Assembly (NCBI GenBank): GCA_013368315.1
Contig: JAACJM010000007.1
Span: 930,001-994,000 of the forward strand
Direction: 5' to 3'
Source of the DNA: Tetrapyrgos nigripes
Taxonomy: Eukaryota > Basidiomycota > Agaricomycetes > Agaricales > Campanellaceae
DNA length: 64,000 bases
Below, one piece after another: positions 23,707-36,363 of the stretch; the stretch's first letter is position 1, and every line of letters begins with the position of its first letter. The position numbers were made by a program, and so were the translations under genes. The notes beneath the pieces are model-generated. The model was not told where the DNA came from. It saw only the letters and a program-made list of their open reading frames with translations, and made no database searches.

Positions 23707-25300
23707 CTGAACTAGTACTATAGCGAGCTAGTGTACGGATATGTATGAAAAGGGGGCATGGAAACACGAGAATGTCAGTCATCTCACTTGGAATTCGGGT
23801 AAAATTCGCGACGAAACGAGAAATTTATTTGAGTTGAGCGTCTTCAGGAAATGGCTGTGTTTAGTAATCTCGGAGTCAGCTCGGGAGAGATCGAGACAGT
23901 CCAAATCGCATCCATGATAATCGTACCGGGGCGTAAGGAAGCCGGCGGTCGTACAGGTAACAGGGTGCTGCAGCTCGGACGTCATCATGTATCTGCCATG
24001 TACATCTGTAGTCGCGTCCGTCATACGGATTCGACGTTATTGTTCTCAATGACAAGCTCGAGAAGATCATGCCAGCCACAATAGATTGTGCGGTCTCATG
24101 AATCGAAACTTAAAATAGATGCTCGAACGTCACCGTTCGTGCACGCTCTCAAGCTCTTGATGCTCGGATTAGGACGTTCTAAAGCAGGATGCACATTTGA
24201 AACCTATACACGCGGTCCAGAAGGAGGTGGTGCTCGCGTCAACTACTGGTGAGCATTCTGTTCCGGGCTGGGCGCAATACAACTACATGACGTCGAAAAT
24301 AGGCAAGAATCGATGTTGATTTGTTGTCCTTGGTCTGTTCCGGGCATATTCTCGATGATTGAGAGGTTTCTGGTGCGATATCCAGTGGAATTATTGATAC
24401 GACGGATGATTTTACGACTGAGTACGAGATTGATGATCTGAGCGGGTCGTGGTGTAGATTGGCGAGTCTATGATGGAACCGGGCGTTATGGGGATTGCAC
24501 CACAACCACAGGGTGCATACCTCCATTCAAACTTCTCGCTCCACATGAAGACTCGGAGCTGAGACAGGAGCATACCTCTCAATGAGAATTATTAGAATCG
24601 ATACCAGTCAGGATATAGATCATTCGGAATTCCAGATAACCTAAAGCATGTCGTGATTACATGGTACCACACCTCTTCTCCCTCACGGTCTTGACATCAG
24701 AAACCCACTTCCAACGTCAGAAAGTCCATGCATGCTCTATGGTTCTACCATACTTATCTGTATCAAGTTGTATCGACTTGTCAACTTGTATCGACTTGTC
24801 AACTTGTATCAACTTGTCAAGTTATATCGACTTTTCAAGTTGTATCAACTGATCGAGAACGGGCCACGCGGTCTAGCGAATACTACATGTTCGTGCTTCC
24901 AGGGTATCGATTAGATGGTCATATACTGCGGTGTTGCAATCCCGATGTTGCAGTTGTGGAAAGCACATCTCGGAACGCCCAGAAGGAACGTTTGCGTACA
25001 ATTTACGCTTACCTGTATTTGCCACAAGGTATTTCGCCCGAGCTCTATTACCATTACCATTTTTCCCGCATGAATTCGGACCGGGTCCGCATCACAACTA
25101 GGTGGACACTCTTCTGATGATTGCAGTGATACGGAATGCTGTTCTACATCATTCCAGTCTTGACCCGTCAGCAGCCGATCGCGTTGGCAAGAAGAGATCT
25201 CCAAAATTCATCAATTTTCGGGAGTGCAACGCAAATTTTGGTCAACACAGAGGCGGAGTTCAACCGCTAAATTTATTGATCTAAAAAGAAACGCGCTCTG
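23707..25300. other. Intergenic region, no gene recognised
   Basis: Minus-strand open frames at about 23780-24080 and 24239-24526 look partly protein-like but shift frame and match nothing I recognise. They may be a decayed gene. A short minisatellite lies at 24768-24857. The right part is the promoter region of the polyketide synthase. Confidence 0.4.
24768..24857. repeat. 18-bp tandem repeat, five units
   Basis: The unit TTGTATCGACTTGTCAAC is repeated five times with one to six changes per unit. The unit itself contains CAAGT/ACTTG mirror pieces. It lies about 500 bp upstream of the polyketide synthase start. Confidence 0.85.
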
Positions 25301-25301
25301 C

Positions 25302-25309
25302 TATAAAAG
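25302..25309 (+). promoter_or_regulatory. TATA box of the polyketide synthase gene
   Basis: TATAAAAG lies 43 bp before the start codon at 25352, the only strong TATA match in the preceding few hundred bases. With a start site about 30 bp downstream the 5' leader would be very short. Confidence 0.55.
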
Positions 25310-25351
25310 CCAAGAGTGGTATGTCAACGCTAGCCCATCCTCTATCTCAGC

Positions 25352-28300
25352 ATGGCTAACTATGCCCATGACGCACTTGCGATTGTAGGCTCATCACTCT
25401 CGTACACAACTATCAGACATTGACCATAAGCTAGGTTGGTATTGCTGCTGAGCTTCCCAGCGGAACAGAATCTGTGGTCAACTTGGATTACAACGAGTTT
25501 ATTCAATTCCTACTCAACGGTAAAGAGTCCTACGAAAGAATTCCTGAAGAACGATTTAGCATTGATCAGTGAGTAATTCTCATAGAAGCTAGAAAAATAC
25601 TGATTATCTCGAATTCCAGATGGAAAGGATCACAACCTGGCAGAATCCCTGCAGAAAACGGCTCCTTTCTGAAGGACATTGACCTTTTTGATCATATAGA
25701 GTTTGGAATTACTGCTAAAGATGTACGGGCCATGCCTGTGAGCTCTCGTAAACTGTTGGAGTTGTCATTTCTTGCGTTGCTTGATGCTGGTATAAATTAC
25801 CGAACGCAAAATATTGGATGCTTTACGTCAGGCATTAATTTTGAGACATTGCAGCTGAGTGACATAGTCAGTGTGGTTCATTTCTGGTTTCTGGTATGAG
25901 CAATATTCTAATGAATACTACAGGATGTTTACGAGGCTCAGGGATCTTTTGCCGGCATTCCAGCCCAAGTTGCAAACAAGATTTCATATCATTTAGACTT
26001 ACTTGGGCCTTCAGTTCCAACGGACACTGCCTGCAGGTAAGGCTCTCTGCAGTAGCTGAACCTTTATGTTTATGCTGCTATTGTAGCTCAACCTTGACAG
26101 CAATGCATCTTGCGGCACTAGCAATTCATAGCGGAGAGTGTAAGGCTGCAGTAGTTGGAGGAGCTCAAATCAATCAGCGGTAAGTCATATTTCGAGCCTC
26201 TTATTTTTCAATTTTAGTGATGCATTTTAGGTTGCTTGATTTTGTGCAGGTAGTCTGCCAGATTAATGTGGGGAAAATCAAAATTAATGAATTTTTTTCA
26301 GTACAGCCAAAGCGGAGTATTATCAGCAGATGGAAAGGTGAGTTATTTTCCAGACCTACAAAAATCCCCACATTAAACCACCATATAAATTCATCTTTCA
26401 AAGTGCAAGCCATTTGATGCAAAAGCAGATGGGTGAGTAAATCGCCTGAGATAAATTACAATATGACTTATATGCCTTCAAACCAGCTTTTCACGTGGAG
26501 AAGGCGCTGTGGTGGTAATAATCAAACCACTTACTGAAGCCCTGGTGGACAATGACAAGATATATGGCACAGTAAGCTCTATTAAGTCGTCTGGGTATCT
26601 CTGATTAAGAATCCAATTATCCAGATTTTGGGGACAGGTATTAGTTCCACGGGATGTGCAGCACCAGCATATGCTCCAGTGGCAGCAGCACAGGAAGACG
26701 CTATGCAAAGAGCATACAAGATGGCTCAAAGGTACTTCAGTCTATCTGTTTATCAGGGCTTTATTATCTTAATCAAGACACATAGGCGTCCGAGGGAGGC
26801 AGATTTTGTTGAGCTTCATGCTACAGGTGATTGATTTTATTCACTGGCTGACTGGATATCTATTTATCAATGGTTTGAACATAGGCACTGCTCAAGGAGA
26901 TCCTACTGAAGCAAACTGGGTTGGTAAATCATTCCAGAGAGATGGAAAAGTTGTGATTGGCAGTGTCAAAGGGAACATTGGGTGTGTTATATCTGTAATA
27001 TTCATTTCCTCCTTGACAAATAACATGCGTGATTTTAGCCATTTGGAAATCTCTTCATTTTTGGCATCACTATGCAAAGTTTGTGGAATCTTTGAAACCG
27101 GCATCATTCCACCGAATATGAATGTGTCGACCCCCAATCCAGCCATTAAATGGAAGGAATATCAGTTAGAGGTTCCACTCTGTCCAACAAAACTAGTCAT
27201 ACAATCTGACTCAGGAAGGGCTTTGGTGTCTATATCAAGCTCTGGCATTGGTGGTTCCACTGGACACTGTGTTTTGGAAGGACCTCCCAAACTTCCTCTT
27301 CATACCTCAACCTCTATGCCTTCACGGGTGCCTGTTCTGCTCGTTGCAGGAGGCTTATCTCCTCGGTCACTGTCTGCTGTTGCAGAAAGCTTAGAGAACC
27401 TGGTTAGGCTTCAACCTCAATATCTGGACAGCATTTCAGTTATTTATGGCCGCCGGGCCCGCCAAATGATTTGGCGTAGCTTCGCTGTGATAGATGACCG
27501 AAATGATATCAAAATTCGATTTTCACATCCATCACTTGCTCCTCGCTCAAAGCCTCCTGTTGGATTTGTGTTTTCTGGACAAGGCCCTCAACATCTCAGA
27601 AGTGCGTCTTTTACCTGTCTTTTCATTGACATTTTTTCAATATTCCTATAGTGGGCTCCCAACTGTTTGCATTCTACCCATCATTCCGAAACACCATTCT
27701 AGAACTGGATGCAGTCTACCAGAGAATTACAGGACAATCTCTGATTTCCTCCACTGGACTATTTGATGCTGCCCAGCATAAAACCCCAGTCTCTCTTGCG
27801 GAAGTGTGGCCCATCAGCATCACCCTTCCCGCCATATGCATGGTTCAGATAGCAATGCATGATCTTCTCATCAGCATGGGAGTTCAACCAGATTTTATCA
27901 TCGGCCATTCTGCCGGTGAGACGGCCCTGCTTTATGCTTCGGGAGCAGCTTCCAAAAGCATGGCGATGGAGATCGCTATTTGCCGTGGACAATCACTTGC
28001 CTCCACAGAAGAAATGGGTGGATCCATGGCCGCTCTTTCGTGTAGCTGCGACAAGGCCAAGGAACTCGTCTCTCAGCTCGACACACCCGATATCATTGTG
28101 GATATTGCCTGCATCAATACAGATGATTCGGTCACTGTCGCTGGTCATAGCCTATACATAGACAGCCTTGTTGCGCTCTGCAAAGCCCAAGGTATTGCAG
28201 CTCAGAAACTGCGCACTAATGTTGCTGTTCACTCAGGCTTTATGGATGCATGCAAAAACGACTATATGACACGGATCAAAGCTGTTTTCGACAGAAATCA

Positions 28301-31300
28301 TGGCCCCTTTAGCCCGACAGTCAACGTCTACTCCACTGTGACGGGGAATTTGCTCAAGGAAGATTTCTCTGCGGAGTACTTTTGGGATAACACTAGGCTT
28401 CCGGTTCGGTTCAGTGATGCAGTGCACTCGGCACAGGAAACTCGAGCTGATCAACAACTTGTTTTTATTGAAATTGGTGCACATCCAGTTCTCTCGGCCT
28501 ATCTATCCACGATTTGTCCCAACTCTAATGTCATCAGCACCATGCGGCGAACAAAACAGATGACAGAGAATTTCGAGCTCACTGTGTTTTTGAAATCTCT
28601 GGGTTCATTCGTCACTGCTGGCTTCAATACAGTTGATTTCTCAGCGCTAAACAACGGTGCTAGCCCGTACAACAAATCCTTTCCCCTTCCGTCATATCCT
28701 TTTTCGAAGAAGAAGGTGCCATCTATGTCCCCGTTCCTCGGCCAAGACAACGTCCTGATTCAGAATGGACCACTGAATAGCCAACGGCTTCGGATGAATT
28801 TCCAGACTCATCCTGATATGGCTGAACATGTGATGAATGGAGAACCAATTCTTCCTGCCACTGGATTCATTGAGATGGCGAGTAAAATTTGTGAAGCTAA
28901 ACGCGTTGGATTTAACACAAAATTCTTTTAGGCTCTTGAACTCGGTGCCAACATGTTGTGGGATGTCAAATTCCATTCCTTTCTTTCTCTTTCGAACAAT
29001 GAACCCATTGCCGTATTTGTCAAAACGGATGGCATGTGTTGGTCCGTAAAAACGCAAAAATCTGGGTATGACGCAACCAAGGCATGTTCTTAAATAACTA
29101 TTCATTCAGTCAGCTGAGAAAGCCTTTAGGTTGAAAGATTGCATGCTGATGGATATCTATCCACGGAACCAGCCTTCAGTAAGGAGGTCGAGAGCCTGGA
29201 TGTTTTGTCTATATGTGCTCGGTGCGAAGAGGTCAGTGTGGAAGGTAAGTACTTTTCATCTGGTCTCAATTATAGATTCTGACCTGTGTCGACAAAGGCT
29301 TCTATTCTGATCTACGCTATTTTGCCGAATATGGACCCAACTTTCAGATGATTCGCAGCTGCCATCGGTCAGAAACAGAATTCCTCGTTCAGATTGACAC
29401 CAAGCGGGTCCGTTCTACACCAAAGTATGATTATCGAATAGACCCAGCTGTCTTGGATGCTTGCATTCACGTCATGGTTCATCCATTGCTGACGGGTAAC
29501 GCAGATCAGAAGGTGTACTACCTTCCATCGGGATTCAAGCGATTCTTTTTGTACGAGTCTGGTCATGAAAAAATCACTGATGTTCTCTATGCACACGGAA
29601 GCAATGCGTACTGGGCTCCAGGTAGACTTGTTCTCGTATTCAGTCAGCCGGCAGGTACTGATCGTATACGCGGTTCTCTAGAAACTCTGTCCTACGACGT
29701 GCTGGTAGTAAACTCCGATGGTCATCCTATATGCCTGTTTCGTGAATTTACAGTCAGCGCACACGGTAACATTTTATCTGCTGTAATGACGGTTCAGCAT
29801 GTTGATGCATGAAATACAGCCATCCAACCCAATGCTCCCGTGCATTATAGCATGAACGCGATACCATGTGGATCGATCCATACGATGCCGCGTTCCGAGA
29901 CCTACAGTCCCGACAATCTTCCATACGACTCGCAGCGATGTCTAATCCAAAAAGACGCAATCATCTATGCATACCTCCGTGGAACCGAGTCCTTTCTACA
30001 AGGATCACTAGAAACAATCGATATCAACAAGCCAAAAACACTTTGGATATTCGCTTTGGCGGGGCCTGACGGAGGAGCGGCGCTCGGCTTCTCTCGTTCT
30101 CTCCGAAGGGAACTGCTTTCTATGAGGGTACGAACAGTGATACACGACACACCTGTATCCACTGCGGATGATTTTAGGGACATCATATCCCAGCTCGATG
30201 CTGAAGGCCTTGACGAAGATGAGCTGATTTTACGGGCAGATGGATGGGTCCTCATTCATCGCTTACGCGAAGTTCGGCCATCCCAAGACAGTGGACTTCG
30301 TCGGGAGCAGGAGACTAGTATATCCAATGGACGCAAACTGGTTCATGTTGACTACATCCAGGAAGATGCGCATAACGCGGATGTATGGGGATTCAGCGGT
30401 CGTACCCAAGATGGGCAGCTTGTAGCCGGTATCTATCAAGGACCGGTCGTGGACCAGTGGTCTTCTCCCGACGCACTCTTCGCCCCCGTCGAATACCGTG
30501 ACAGCCAGAATTCCGAGGCCCTCGCATCTGCGGCTGCGGGTTCTGTTCTTTCTTTAGTTATTGGTCGCCTAGCTCTGGATGAATTGCCATCAGATATCTC
30601 GAGGAACGGAGGACAGGCAACAGCGCTGATTACTCACACCGATACTCTCCTTGGGACATCCCTCGTCTCATTCTTTACCTCTCGCGAGTTCTCGGTGACG
30701 ACTCTTGATTCGATTTCAAGTATCGCATCCCTCCTGAGCATTGAGTCGACGTCAGGCTTCGACATTGTACTCAGTGGGCTCACCGACCAGTCTGCAGTTC
30801 AGATCTTAACCGCTATTGCCAAGGATCCTTCTGGAGTGTTTCTCTGGAATGATTCTATCAGAGGCATACGAGCTCATATTCAACGTCACTCGGCACGCCT
30901 TTTACGAGCTCTCCATGCAGCTGTCGAGGACTTTTCTAGAGGAACGGCACTAAAACACGGATGTCCAATTGATTCCCTAACCCCGTCTACGACGAGCCCA
31001 AACATCCAAGAAACTGGTCTGTTCGATGCGGAAAAAGCTTACATATTATTCGGAGGCGTTGGTAGTCTTGGGCTTCGTATTGCATGCTGGATGTACGCTG
31101 TCAGTGTATAATTTCTCATTTGGAGTTTGCCTTACTCACCGAATAGACAGAATGGCGCCCGTAACATTGTCGTTACTTCCCGCTCCGGTCGTGAAAGTCT
31201 AGTCAGGACCAAGAACTATCCTGCGCTCCGAGTCATGCGATATCTTGAAGGCTTGGAGGACCTCACACTCTCCGTGGAATCTTCCGACGTCACTTCTATC

Positions 31301-32263
31301 GACGCGTTGCGAGCTCTTCTGGCGAAGCAGACGTGTCATATTGGAGGTTGTATGCTCCTTGCTGCTGTATTGGAAGACCAGCCTTTCACTGCCACGACAC
31401 CCTCTCCCGACAGCTTTGACCGGGTGTTTGCGTCAAAGGTCGGAGCGTTCGATGTCCTTCGTAAGGTCATCAATATTTCGACACTGGATTTCGTGATTTG
31501 CTTCACATCAATCTCTGGATTGTTCGGTAGCGCTGGTCAAACGAATTATGCTGCGTAAGTTTTCCTCTTTTGTTTCGTAGCTGACAGACCCAACAACCAA
31601 CTGACACGCCTTGAACAGCGCAAACACAGCTCTTGAAGCTACCACGGAGCCCTACAATAACACATTCTGCTTCGTTGCTCCAGTGGTATTAGACACGTCT
31701 ATCGTATTCGGAGATCCAATGAGCAAAACAATTTATAACACGAAGATACGACATATCACTGAGTGGGGCATGTCCACAGATGGTGAGTTCACACTGTACT
31801 TTCTTGAAATGTGCGAGCTAATTACTGCTTCTTGTTCACAGAAATCTGTCAATATCTCGGTGATGGTCTTAGGAGAATGAAGACTAACCCATTTACGCTC
31901 TACATCCCACCATTCGACTTCAATCTCGTCAAGAACAATCTCGGTGTATCACCCATGTTCGCTCATCTGATCGAAGATGAGTCCACGACATTATCGTCTG
32001 CATCAGGCAACTTCAACTCCACTGGCAAGAAAGCGGAGGTTACTCCCAAAGATGTCGTCCTAAAGGTTCTGGATATGATTGAAGAGGATTTTTCGTCTGA
32101 AGTGCCATTGGTGTCCTACGGGTTAGACTCTCTCCTGGCTGCCAGATTGTCTTTGCTCCTCCGCCGTTGGGCTCCAATCACGCAGCTTCAATTGCTGGCT
32201 GATATGACTTTTGATGATATCTCCTCCCGCGTTCAGGCAGCCTCATCCAGTAGCGACGTGTGA
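25352..32263 (+). CDS. Iterative type I polyketide synthase, KS-AT-DH-KR-ACP, no ER or release domain
   Basis: Exon 1 (25352-25384, MANYAHDALAI) joins VGIAAELPSGTES after a 50-nt intron. KS: active site DTACSS (Cys codon 26032-26034, split from the next Ser by an intron), ELHATGT with the first His, and KGNIGHLE with the second. AT: GHSAGE at about 27903-27920. DH: EHVMNGEPILPATG at about 28820-28860 with the HxxxGxxxxP signature; its second half contains DPAVLDACIH. About 400 residues without a recognisable methyltransferase or enoylreductase follow (29800-31000). KR: FGGVGSLGLRIA, then TSISG and TNYAAAN. ACP: SYGLDSLLAARLS. The stop is at 32261-32263. The gene ends after the ACP, so release needs another factor. 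KR plus DH without ER predicts a conjugated polyene or other unsaturated chain. It resembles ER-less basidiomycete reducing synthases; product unknown. Confidence 0.92.
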
Positions 32264-33138
32264 AGCATGTCACTTACAAATCCTAAATCAATATTTATTA
32301 TTTATTCTTTCGTCCCGAGGTGGCTTTTACGCACCGCTTCTATGAAACCAACGTTTGGCATATTAGGGCTTTAGATAGAATGTCTACTTTGCTGAGGTGC
32401 TTCCAGAGGTGCTTTCAGGGGAATTTTCCGCGAGCGTGACAGTAGTGAAAGGCTTTCACATATAAGCTATACCGCACGCCGAAAAGACAAAATATCCGCT
32501 TGGCAAAAAGGTGAACTGATAGACAAGTACTGTATTGTTATGTGATTCCATCCTACCCTCCTTTAAATTGCTGAAGAGGGCTCCTCCGCAGCGCAGGGCG
32601 TTGAGGGAATAGCTCGGCGTATGGATAGGATCCCGTGATGTATGCCTTTCCGGAATTGTCGTCTCCCCCTCGGTCTTTCCCATCCTTCAAGTTCATGAAT
32701 TTCTCCTTGCATTTAGTATTATTTGTTTTCAGATCGAGGTTCCTTACACGCGAAAAGGACCGCAAACGCATTCAGTCGTACTGGGCAGACAGGCGGAAAA
32801 TTTATTCTGACAAACTTGCGAATAAATTTTCCGAGTCGGGGATGTCCAGAAGGATTTTGATACGACAACCCGAAGCCACAGAGCAAGCCGAAGCGCATCG
32901 TATTGTTTGAAGGACATATACCAACACCCAGAGGCCGTAGGTCAAGCAAGGCTGCACAGGAAGACAGAAATAACTTAGGACCTTTGACGCGAGCGTTGAT
33001 AGAAGAGAACAATTTTATTTTGAGTAAACGACAGTGAGCGAGTTTGTGGGTATGAGGTAATGAAGGTTTCATAGACATGTATTTTGGGAGAGAACGTATG
33101 TATAATGTAAAGATAATGTTGATGTGTTGTTGTTACGA
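32264..33138. other. Downstream of the synthase: MITE relic and unassigned open frames
   Basis: At about 32506-32543 the segment GGTGAACTGATAGACAAG followed by TGTATTGTTATGTGA repeats the internal block of the MITE at 21887-22259, so a decayed copy lies here. Open frames at 32635-32910 (plus; contains REKDRKRIQSYWADRRKIYS) and 32719-33078 (minus) overlap each other. Neither has a recognisable domain, and I do not call a gene. Confidence 0.45.
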
Positions 33139-33550
33139 GGCCCTTTAGGCAAGGGGGTCCAAAAAGAATTAAATTATACCGGGGGTCGGAAAAAAAATTT
33201 GTGCCCCCATCAAGGGAACCTACCTACCTTACCTTCCTTATATAGTAGGTTACCTGCTTAATATAGCAATGGCATGTGACTTATGATTACATAAATTATT
33301 TGAACTGTTGTGCTAGTCGGAACCTTTGCGGAACCTTCAACAAAAAATTGACTGCAGTGTGGTCAAAGCAGTATTATCAGACCTTAGATGCATTGTGAAC
33401 AACATGTATTACTGCCAAAAGTGAGTGAAAAATTGTTCTAAGGCACATTTTTGGGGGGGTCCTAAAAAAATTTTTCGCCTCCTCCAGAGGAACCTACCTA
33501 CCAACCTCCGGTACGGGATTTCCCGGTCCGGACCCCCTTGCCTTTAGGCC
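33139..33550. mobile_element. Short inverted-repeat element (412 bp)
   Basis: GGCCCTTTAGGCAAGGGGGTCC at 33139-33160 recurs inverted as GGACCCCCTTGCCTTTAGGCC at 33530-33550 (one base shorter). A second mirrored piece lies inside (GAACCTACCTACC occurs near both ends). A decayed partial relative, CCGACCCCCGGTCC...GACCCCCTTGCC, lies at 16301-16345. There is no coding capacity. I could not define a target duplication. Confidence 0.65.
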
Positions 33551-33885
33551 GAGTTAACTTATGTCGATTGAGTACCAAAGGTTCTCACGGGTTCTAACTT
33601 TTACACGCCACCGAACACTGCCATTTCAACTGACGCTTGATACAATGTGGGTACGTCACAAGTCCTTTCCGCTGTCGACGACTACAGGCCCAACCACAAT
33701 GAGCTTCAGATGTGTTTTTCTTCCCTCAGTAGCCGTCGAAAGTCACCAAGAGCCGCTCTCTGAATCACTATGGCTTCCTCCACCCAATCCAAGGTCATTT
33801 ATAATTTATAATTGAAGGTGTCGTTACATTGAGATATTGGGCTCTATCTGATTTTTTACTGCATACGAAACCATTTTATTTATCC

Positions 33886-33945
33886 AATAATGGGCCTCGT
33901 AATTTGCCATGCGAAGCAGTGGCACCTTGCCCCAGTGGAGTAGAT
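33886..33945 (-). repeat. Decayed copy of the SINE-like head found at 15.2 and 15.6 kb
   Basis: On the minus strand it reads CTGGGGCAAGGTGCCACTGC, then TTCGCATGGCAAATTACGAG, which parallels the heads near 15195 and 15636. It lies just outside the left end of the tyrosine-recombinase retroelement. Confidence 0.5.
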
Positions 33946-34021
33946 ACATGTGTGATGTTCAGGAGTAATGTACTATGAAATACATGTGAGAGGTGAGAGA
34001 GATGGTCATGATGAGGAGGAT

Positions 34022-34924
34022 TTATGCGCTGAGGTGTTGGTGAAGGCATTTGTGAGTGTACACTCTATCGATGTGGATGGACATGCAAGTGTGGAGATCT
34101 CTCCAGTACCAGGTGAAGGCACTGGACTTCCATCTCCTGCACATTTTTACATATTCGGGATCAACCCTGTCCTGAAGGAGTAGGGTGGTGCTTCCAATGT
34201 GAAATGAGTGGCCTGTATATTGAGGGTAACCTTCTTTCCTCCAGATGTTGTTGCATAGAGATAGGAAATGAGATTTTGTCATGACATTTAGGTCACTGTC
34301 TTTGTTTCTGTATGACCTCAGGGGATCATTGGAGGAGATATTGTTGTGATGGACATGGAGATGAGTGGCCTTAGTAGTGTTGAGAGAGCCATGGTATGCA
34401 GGGATATGAGCAGTGTCACCTCTTGATACAGAGGTTTTTGTGCTGGGGAGGAAGATGGAGAGAGGACCATGTTTGGATTCAGGAGTAGGTGGTGGGAGCT
34501 CGACAACATCCTGTACATGTGGGTGTTCAGTGGGGTCAAAAAGATGTGGGTCAGAATGACAAGGGAAAATTTCACCAAGACACAGTTGGCCTAGTAAGCT
34601 GCACTTGGAAACAGTGTTTGCACACTTATGATCACCATGGGTAGAGGTAGACCAAGCAGCATGGCAACTACACATCATGTCCCACATAATTGGAGGGCGT
34701 TCAGGTCAGTGTGAGGAGGAGGGAGATTGTTGGTTGACACCTGTTAGTGTCTTGTGTAGGAGGTCGGTGCCTTGCCAATGGAATCCTAAGGTCATGTGCC
34801 AGGTCTTAAGGGCACTCAGCTTTGCTTTGACAGTTCCTCCAGCTAGGCATCCTAGGAAGGAGGCTGCAAACTCACACAAGACAGCTTCTGGTGCTGGGAG
34901 GACCTTGTCCAGATGGAGACCCAT
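34022..34924 (-). pseudogene. Tyrosine recombinase of the DIRS/Ngaro-type element, degenerate
   Basis: The N-terminal core-binding part reads VKAKLSALKTWHMTLGFHWQ. The catalytic part reads GHSFHIGSTTLLLQD, then VKMCRRWKSSAFTWYWRD. The box II motif, usually H-x-x-R, is HSFH here, so the second catalytic arginine is replaced by histidine. The terminal tyrosine in FTWYWR is present. The two parts are in different frames around 34690. The enzyme family integrates circular DNA intermediates; this copy is very likely inactive. Confidence 0.75.
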
Positions 34925-35470
34925 GTTGATGGCCCAGACAGCAAACTCTGTTATTGCTAGCTGCTGTTGATGATGGGTTTATGGTTTGACTGCTCCTGCA
35001 ATGGCAGTGGCAGCAGGATTGGATAGGTTGGGGTTTTGAAGAGTGTTGAAGTTGGGCTTGTTGGCAAAGCGAGGGGGTAGTGAAGTTGAATGTTTGGAAG
35101 GGCAAGTCTTTGTTTGTTTGGGAGTGATAGAACTGGAATGAGGCATGATGAAGGTAGGATGTGTGTGTTAGGATGGTGGTAAGGAGTGAACAAGTTGGGT
35201 GTGTTATGAATGAGTTGTGTTTTGTTTATGTATCTTACCTTTTTTGGTTTGGTATTCTTGTTCCTTCGATAGAGTTCGTTTTAGCTTTTTAATTAGGCAC
35301 ACTTTTTATTACATCTAGACAGATACAAGGTGTTGTAAATTTTGTTAATCAATTGGACATGGGGTGATATGTGGATCATGAAAGTCTACAGATTTACATA
35401 GGTAAGATGATAGTTCTTTGGGCAGTTTGGGAGGATGGGGGTGAAGGGTATCTCTAAGTGGGAAGGAACC

Positions 35471-35783
35471 TCATGAAGGAGCATCTGTGAGGTTTGCAGC
35501 TGAAGGTATCCATTCTACAGTTAGCCAGATAGAATGCTCTTGCATCAAGGATACAATGTGTTGTAGTGATGCGTTTTGAGCAGGTCCTCTGGAGTAACTG
35601 GCTTTTAGGGTGCCAATGACGCCTTGGTTATTGGAGAGAATGCAGATGTGAGTGTTTTTGATGTGAGATGTGACAAGAGTAAGAAGAACAAGTTCAATGC
35701 CAATATGATGTCTGTCACCTGCCCAGTGGGGTTTGAGTTCCCAGGCTAGCCATCTGCCATTCAAAATGAGACAAAGTCCCCAC
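35471..35783 (-). pseudogene. RNase H domain (3' part) of the tyrosine-recombinase element
   Basis: The frame contains LNGRWLAWELKPHW, LSNNQGVIGTLKAS and VEWIPSAANLTDAPS, the usual order in DIRS/Ngaro RNase H domains. Its upstream half lies beyond the Gypsy insertion at about 47896-47950 (YVDASTSW). Confidence 0.75.
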
Positions 35784-36214
35784 TGTCAAGGTTGCTGGTA
35801 CACTCAATGTCAAACCACCCAAGTCACACAAATAAGATCAATTGAGAGTTAAGAGAGATAGAGAAATAAGAGTAAGCTGACTAGGCTCTACACTGTGTAG
35901 TATAGTACGGAGTGGAGACAAAGTGAATAAACTAAAGGACTAACTAGAATGTCTAGTGGTTTATATAGAAGAGCAATGAATAAGTGATAGGAAAAAGATA
36001 GAGAAATAGGAGAAATGTAGGAGAAAGTGGAGAAATGTAGGGTAAAGATAGGATAGATGGAATGGAAGATTGATTGACAGTTATTATAGAGTTTGACAGG
36101 TCTTATAAGGTTCGAAGTCAGTAATATAAGGAAATGCAATAGACAAATGATCAGAAAATGGGTTCAATAGTGTAGTAGAAAAGGGAGGACAAAGAACTGT
36201 AGCAGTTCATGACA
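35784..36214 (-). repeat. 3' LTR of the Gypsy chromovirus
   Basis: 431 bp. Compared with the 5' LTR (445 bp) it lacks about 16 bp near GGTTTATCGAGG and carries several substitutions. The insertion is therefore not very recent. Confidence 0.9.
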
Positions 36215-36363
36215 TTACCCCCTCTTTAAGTTGTGCTTTTGCCTGGAGCACACATGTACTTCTCCAAATGTCTTCAAAACTAATTCCCATTGATCATACC
36301 ATGGATCCTTCCCGTATTAGGTTTGGTGGTCGATATGTGTCTGGGTGTTCTCGATGGAAGGTT

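Noticed and set aside
23779..24526. Minus-strand frames between the 7-TM and synthase genes as a fourth cluster enzyme
   Set aside because: Frames shift repeatedly and no motif of an oxidoreductase, transferase or regulator could be identified.
32635..33078. Overlapping frames on opposite strands as possible genes
   Set aside because: Neither has a recognisable domain or a convincing exon structure, and they exclude each other. I left them as unassigned.
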